A stretch of 11,749 nt of DNA from Bacilli bacterium (lineage in GTDB: Bacteria > Bacillota_I > Bacilli_A > RF39 > UBA660). The notes beneath the pieces are model-generated. The model had not been told where the DNA came from and searched no databases. It saw only the letters and a list, made by a program, of their open reading frames with translations. Positions 8,901 to 11,749 of this stretch are shown in pieces (the stretch's first letter is position 1; each line of letters begins with the position of its first letter). Both the position numbers and the translations under genes were made by a program. Location: NCBI GenBank assembly GCA_017470045.1, contig JAFUFG010000229.1, positions 1 to 11,749 on the forward strand, in the 5' to 3' direction.

Positions 8901-10637
8901 AGGTCTTGTAGAACCTTCAACTAATACATTTACATCAGGTGTTTTAAATACACCCGCGATATTATCTAACTTATTAGTCGTATTAAGAAACAAGCCGTCT
9001 TTAGGTAAAAATCCTTGCCATAGAGTGTGACCTGTATCCATATTGGATTCTCCAATTTCATCAAATTTACAACCTTTTAAGTCAAATGCTTGTGTATTTG
9101 TACCATCTGCTTTGATGTATACAATTCCAAAACGATATAATTCGTTTGGTCAATAACCTAATTTATAATAAATATTTTGTGGGTCATAATATTCTGCACC
9201 AGTTCCATCTATTGCATAATTTCATACGTTTACGTTTCCAATTGTATCAGATTGGTCAATTGAAACTTTTACATCATAACTTAACTCTTGTAAAGTTGCA
9301 TTATTTGGAGACGTTGTAGAAATATTTCCTAAAAACAACATATTTTGTTGTTGTGCAATAGCTTTTGCGGAAGAAATTGAATAATATGCAATATTTAGTT
9401 CTTCAATGGAAATATCATTTGTATTTTCAAATCCAGAAATGGTTATTGTTTGATAAGTATCTAAAATCTTAAATGGGTCAAGTAATTCTTTACATTCAAC
9501 CAAACGGTATCCATTTAAATCACAATATTCTCTTGTGTAATAAACATAGATTCTTGAATAGTTAGTGTTTATTCCGAATAAAGTCAATCTGACCATTTTA
9601 TCAGTTAACTCATTTGAAAAGGCACCAGATATTGTTGTCGGAGAACCAGGTGTACCTTTAAAGACAGAAACTATTCCAGATTCACAAACAATATCTGTTT
9701 TATTTCCATCCTCATCTCCAAATTTAAAATAGAATGTGTAATTACCTCCTTTTAATTGTCCTCCAGATATAACCCCGTTTCCGTTTAATATTTCGTTTTT
9801 ATCATATTCACCAAGTTCAACTTTTGTGAAATATTCCGAATTGTTTATAAGTCTTGTTGTTCTATCGAGTTCTGATTCAAGATAATAATTTGTTTTGGAT
9901 TCTTGATTACGTTTTGTAAATTTACCTTTACCATTACCTAATACAGCAAATCCTGAATTGATTAATCTTGGAAGATTTTTACCATCTGTTAATACTAAAT
10001 TTACAGAACCATCATAAGATGGCTGCACTTCTATCGATATAGGATGGTTTATGTCGTATTCATTTAATACAGTTGTACTAAATGGACGTGCTACTCGATT
10101 GCCTTCTTTATTAGGCACGATGAGATTGTTAAACGGACGATATTTATATTCAAAAGTAATTTCATTTTCATTTCCATCATCTTCTGATGGATTTAATGAA
10201 GGAAAAGAACCAATTTCAAATTTTTTAGATTCTTCAGTTTTTGTTTTATATGTTAAATTTAATTCAGATAAAATTGTAGGGAATAATCATTCTTCAAAAT
10301 CATTATTCATCGGCATTTCTGAATCAAATATTGTAGAAGCACGAACTTCATCTAATGGAAAATGCCTTTGATTGGCAGCATTTATAAGTTGTTCAATTAA
10401 TGCTTCCTTATTTGCACCATCTTCTAATGTAACGCTAATGTATTCAACAACAGCATCACATATTGACGCAATATAAATTATATCTCCAAATTCTGCAAGT
10501 CCTATTGGATAAAACCCTTCAGACAAATATGTAGTCATAACATTACCCATATCATTTTGTAACGATAATTCATTACCATTATATGTGATAAATGTTCCAT
10601 TCAAGTTATCTGTAAGCACAGTATTTGGAGTGTTCAT
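5925..10637 (-). CDS. crAss-like tail stabilization / muzzle protein (1570 aa; TGA=Trp)
   Basis: One frame from ATG (10635-10637) to TAA (5925-5927), with 15 in-frame TGA codons, 4 TGG and no other stop. Family marks: N-terminal N-G-N-E-L-S-L-Q-N-D-M-G-N (residues ~19-31), G-F-Y-P-I-G-L-x-E-F-G-D-I-I-Y-I-A-S (about 41-59), EIGSFPSL (141-148) and QPSYDGSVNL (205-214). I recognise this set from the protein annotated as stabilization protein in Crassvirales, probably the muzzle at the tail tip in the phiCrAss001 structure. The remainder is rich in Asn, Thr, Tyr and Ile, reads as beta-strand-rich, and has no membrane segment or protease motif. No Shine-Dalgarno precedes the start, and the gap to the upstream gene is 13 bases. 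Read with the standard code it would stop after 116 residues. Family assignment is strong from memory of the motifs; the exact structural role is less certain. Confidence 0.9.
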
Positions 10638-10650
10638 AGGGTTTAAGTCT

Positions 10651-11232
10651 TTATTTAGCCCGTCTTTTCACACATTTGTCGCGGTTTGTTTCATAACTTA
10701 CAGGTTCAATTTCGCCTTTTGAATTTCTTTTACAAATGTACTCTGCATATTTTACAGTATAATCGGTTTTAAACATTGTAAAGCCACAATCCTCTGGATA
10801 CTTTACACGGAAAAAATGATTAAATCGATGATCAACAGTACATTCTTCTAGTATTTTGTAGAACTTTATATTTTTAAAATGGATGTTCCGTCTTTTTTTA
10901 CTGTATATAAAATTAAGACTATCAAATAAAGAGTCACTCAATCCAAAATAATAATATCCCGAATATTGTGTTTTATTTCGTTTGTATTTAATTCTTAATT
11001 TTATCTTTCATTTGATTACAGAATACTTTAGAAATGTCAATCTATTATTAAACAATTTTCCAAAATACATTGTATATTTTGGATGTTTTAATAGTACATC
11101 TCCTCCGTATAAATTTAACATATAAAGAGACGAAAGTCCATGCTTTATTATTTTATCTACTTGTTTTCTTGACAGTTCTGGAAATTTCTCTAAAACTTTA
11201 TCATAATATTTTTCACAAGTAACTAATTCCAT
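10651..11232 (-). CDS. Conserved crAss-like protein upstream of the stabilization gene (193 aa; TGA=Trp)
   Basis: ATG at 11230-11232 overlaps the stop of the upstream gene in a TAATG joint; stop TAA. One in-frame TGA (residue 75) and no TGG. The first ~60 residues are helical (CEKYYDKVLEKF, ELSRKQVDKIIKHGLSSLYML). The middle (about 72-95) is very basic and Tyr-rich, and the end is basic too (KCVKRRAK). No signal peptide, membrane segment or enzyme motif is visible. The position directly before the stabilization/muzzle gene, with translational coupling to the gene before it, suggests a small neck/tail component or its assembly partner. I cannot assign it to a named family. Splitting it at residue 75 into two small genes is rejected because the frame is continuous and the second half lacks an ATG near its start. 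Confidence 0.82.
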
Positions 11233-11675
11233 TAATAATATACTTTTCCAGAATTGATATAACTGTAAAACAGTTGTTTCATCTTATCGTTTATATAAAT
11301 GGGTTTATCTCGTTCTCCACCGCGATAATTATAGGCAAAAAATAATTGATATCCTTTAAATAGAGAACTGAGAAAATCTATTCCCATAAATTTACCTCTA
11401 GAGTATAATTTTTGAAATTTATCGCCATCGAATACTTTAACATGTATCATTGCGTGCCTATTACCTTTCAATGGTAATACAAAAGTTGTATTATTTTCAA
11501 TTATATCGAGAAGTACAAAAAACATGTAATACAAAAATACTTTTGCAAATAGTTCTACGATACATTCACAATGATATGTTCCTTTATAAATTTTAGGACT
11601 AATACAAAGTTTTTTATAATTCCAATTTTCAAATAAATCTCTAGAAGTGAAGCAAAATCCAGTATGATAATTCAT
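11232..11675 (-). CDS. Conserved crAss-like hypothetical protein (147 aa)
   Basis: ATG at 11673-11675, stop TAA overlapping the next ATG by one base. It has one TGG (residue 18) and no TGA, so it is complete in either code. The N-terminal region has four Cys (8, 24, 36, 38) around SPKIYKGTYHCEC. A hydrophobic stretch (residues 46-59, FLYYMFFVLLDII) is short and flanked by charge, so more likely a buried helix than a membrane anchor. The C-terminal half alternates strands and basic loops (NRHAMIHVKVFDGD, KFMGIDFL, KPIYINDKM) and ends in VYY. The sequence looks like one I have seen in crAss-like structural regions, but I know no function for it. Coupling on both sides by TAATG points to co-production with its neighbours. 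Confidence 0.8.
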   Translation of the reverse strand: MNYHTGFCFTSRDLFENWNYKKLCISPKIYKGTYHCECIVELFAKVFLYYMFFVLLDIIENNTTFVLPLKGNRHAMIHVKVFDGDKFQKLYSRGKFMGIDFLSSLFKGYQLFFAYNYRGGERDKPIYINDKMKQLFYSYINSGKVYY

Positions 11676-11749
11676 TATAATATAGGTTTGAGGCTTTTAC
11701 CATACTGCTTACGGTCTCAGCGTACTTTAACGTCTAATATTCTATCCAT
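11675..11749 (-). CDS. C-terminal end of a further late gene (partial, at right edge)
   Basis: The minus strand is open from the edge to TAA (11675-11677). The last 24 residues are visible (MDRILDVKVRWDRKQYGKSLKPIL), including one TGA read as Trp. An ATG falls exactly on the edge (11747-11749), so this could be the start of a very small gene, but the tail of a longer gene is more likely. The stop overlaps the next start as TAATG. The product cannot be identified. Confidence 0.55.

Noticed and set aside
10051..10371. Plus-strand open frame of 106 codons
   Set aside because: It is antisense to the strongly recognised N-terminal region of the stabilization protein, including the EIGSFPSL and QPSYDGSVNL motifs.
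1..11749. Chromosome of a Mycoplasma/Spiroplasma-type organism (which also read TGA as Trp)
   Set aside because: The gene content matches crAss-like virion proteins, the promoters are of Bacteroidota type, and starts lack Shine-Dalgarno sequences, which Mollicutes would often have.
1..11749. CRISPR array, insertion sequence or integration site
   Set aside because: No regularly spaced repeats, transposase-like frame or terminal inverted repeats were seen on either strand.

Overview
The window looks like part of the late (virion-protein) region of a crAss-like phage (Crassvirales) that infects a Bacteroidota host. Three observations support this. First, the largest complete gene carries motifs I recognise from the crAss-like tail stabilization/muzzle family (EIGSFPSL, then QPSYDGSVNL). 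Second, its neighbours resemble proteins that recur beside it in these phages. Third, both promoters I can find are exact Bacteroidota-type boxes (TTTG, 20 bases, TAnnTTTG). The sequence is AT-rich and every protein gene lies on the minus strand, so the genes read from right to left.

Under the standard code the genes appear broken into dozens of pieces. They become seven long open frames plus a right-edge fragment once TGA is read as tryptophan. I count 36 in-frame TGA codons against about 13 TGG. All seven visible gene ends use TAA (six) or TAG (one), and none uses TGA. The window is therefore translated here with TGA=Trp (code 4). No suppressor tRNA is visible, so it must be encoded elsewhere.

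Layout in reading order. (1) 11749-3828 is a tightly packed operon: a partial gene, a 147-aa and a 193-aa conserved protein, the 1570-aa stabilization/muzzle protein, a 365-aa Gly/Ala-rich virion-type protein, and a 335-aa protein with a DUF192 domain. Joints are TAATG overlaps, an 11-base overlap or gaps of 2 to 13 bases. (2) 3564-3827 is the only sizeable non-coding gap. It holds two back-to-back promoters. The rightward one drives a short plus-strand RNA of about 110 nt ending in a strong terminator, and the leftward one drives a 102-aa gene. (3) 3255-3563 is that 102-aa gene, richer in G+C than the rest and closed by its own terminator. (4) 3186-1 is the first 1062 codons of a giant virion protein that runs off the left edge. 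Its start codon lies 15 bases past the terminator and I see no promoter of its own.

Inferred roles: the large operon probably builds the neck/tail and internal contents of the virion. The 365-aa, 102-aa and giant proteins share a K-L-Q-x-G-G motif, and the 335-aa protein carries looser GG motifs. These may be cargo or ejected proteins handled by a common mechanism. The 102-aa unit seems set for independent, high expression, with the giant gene downstream dependent on terminator read-through.
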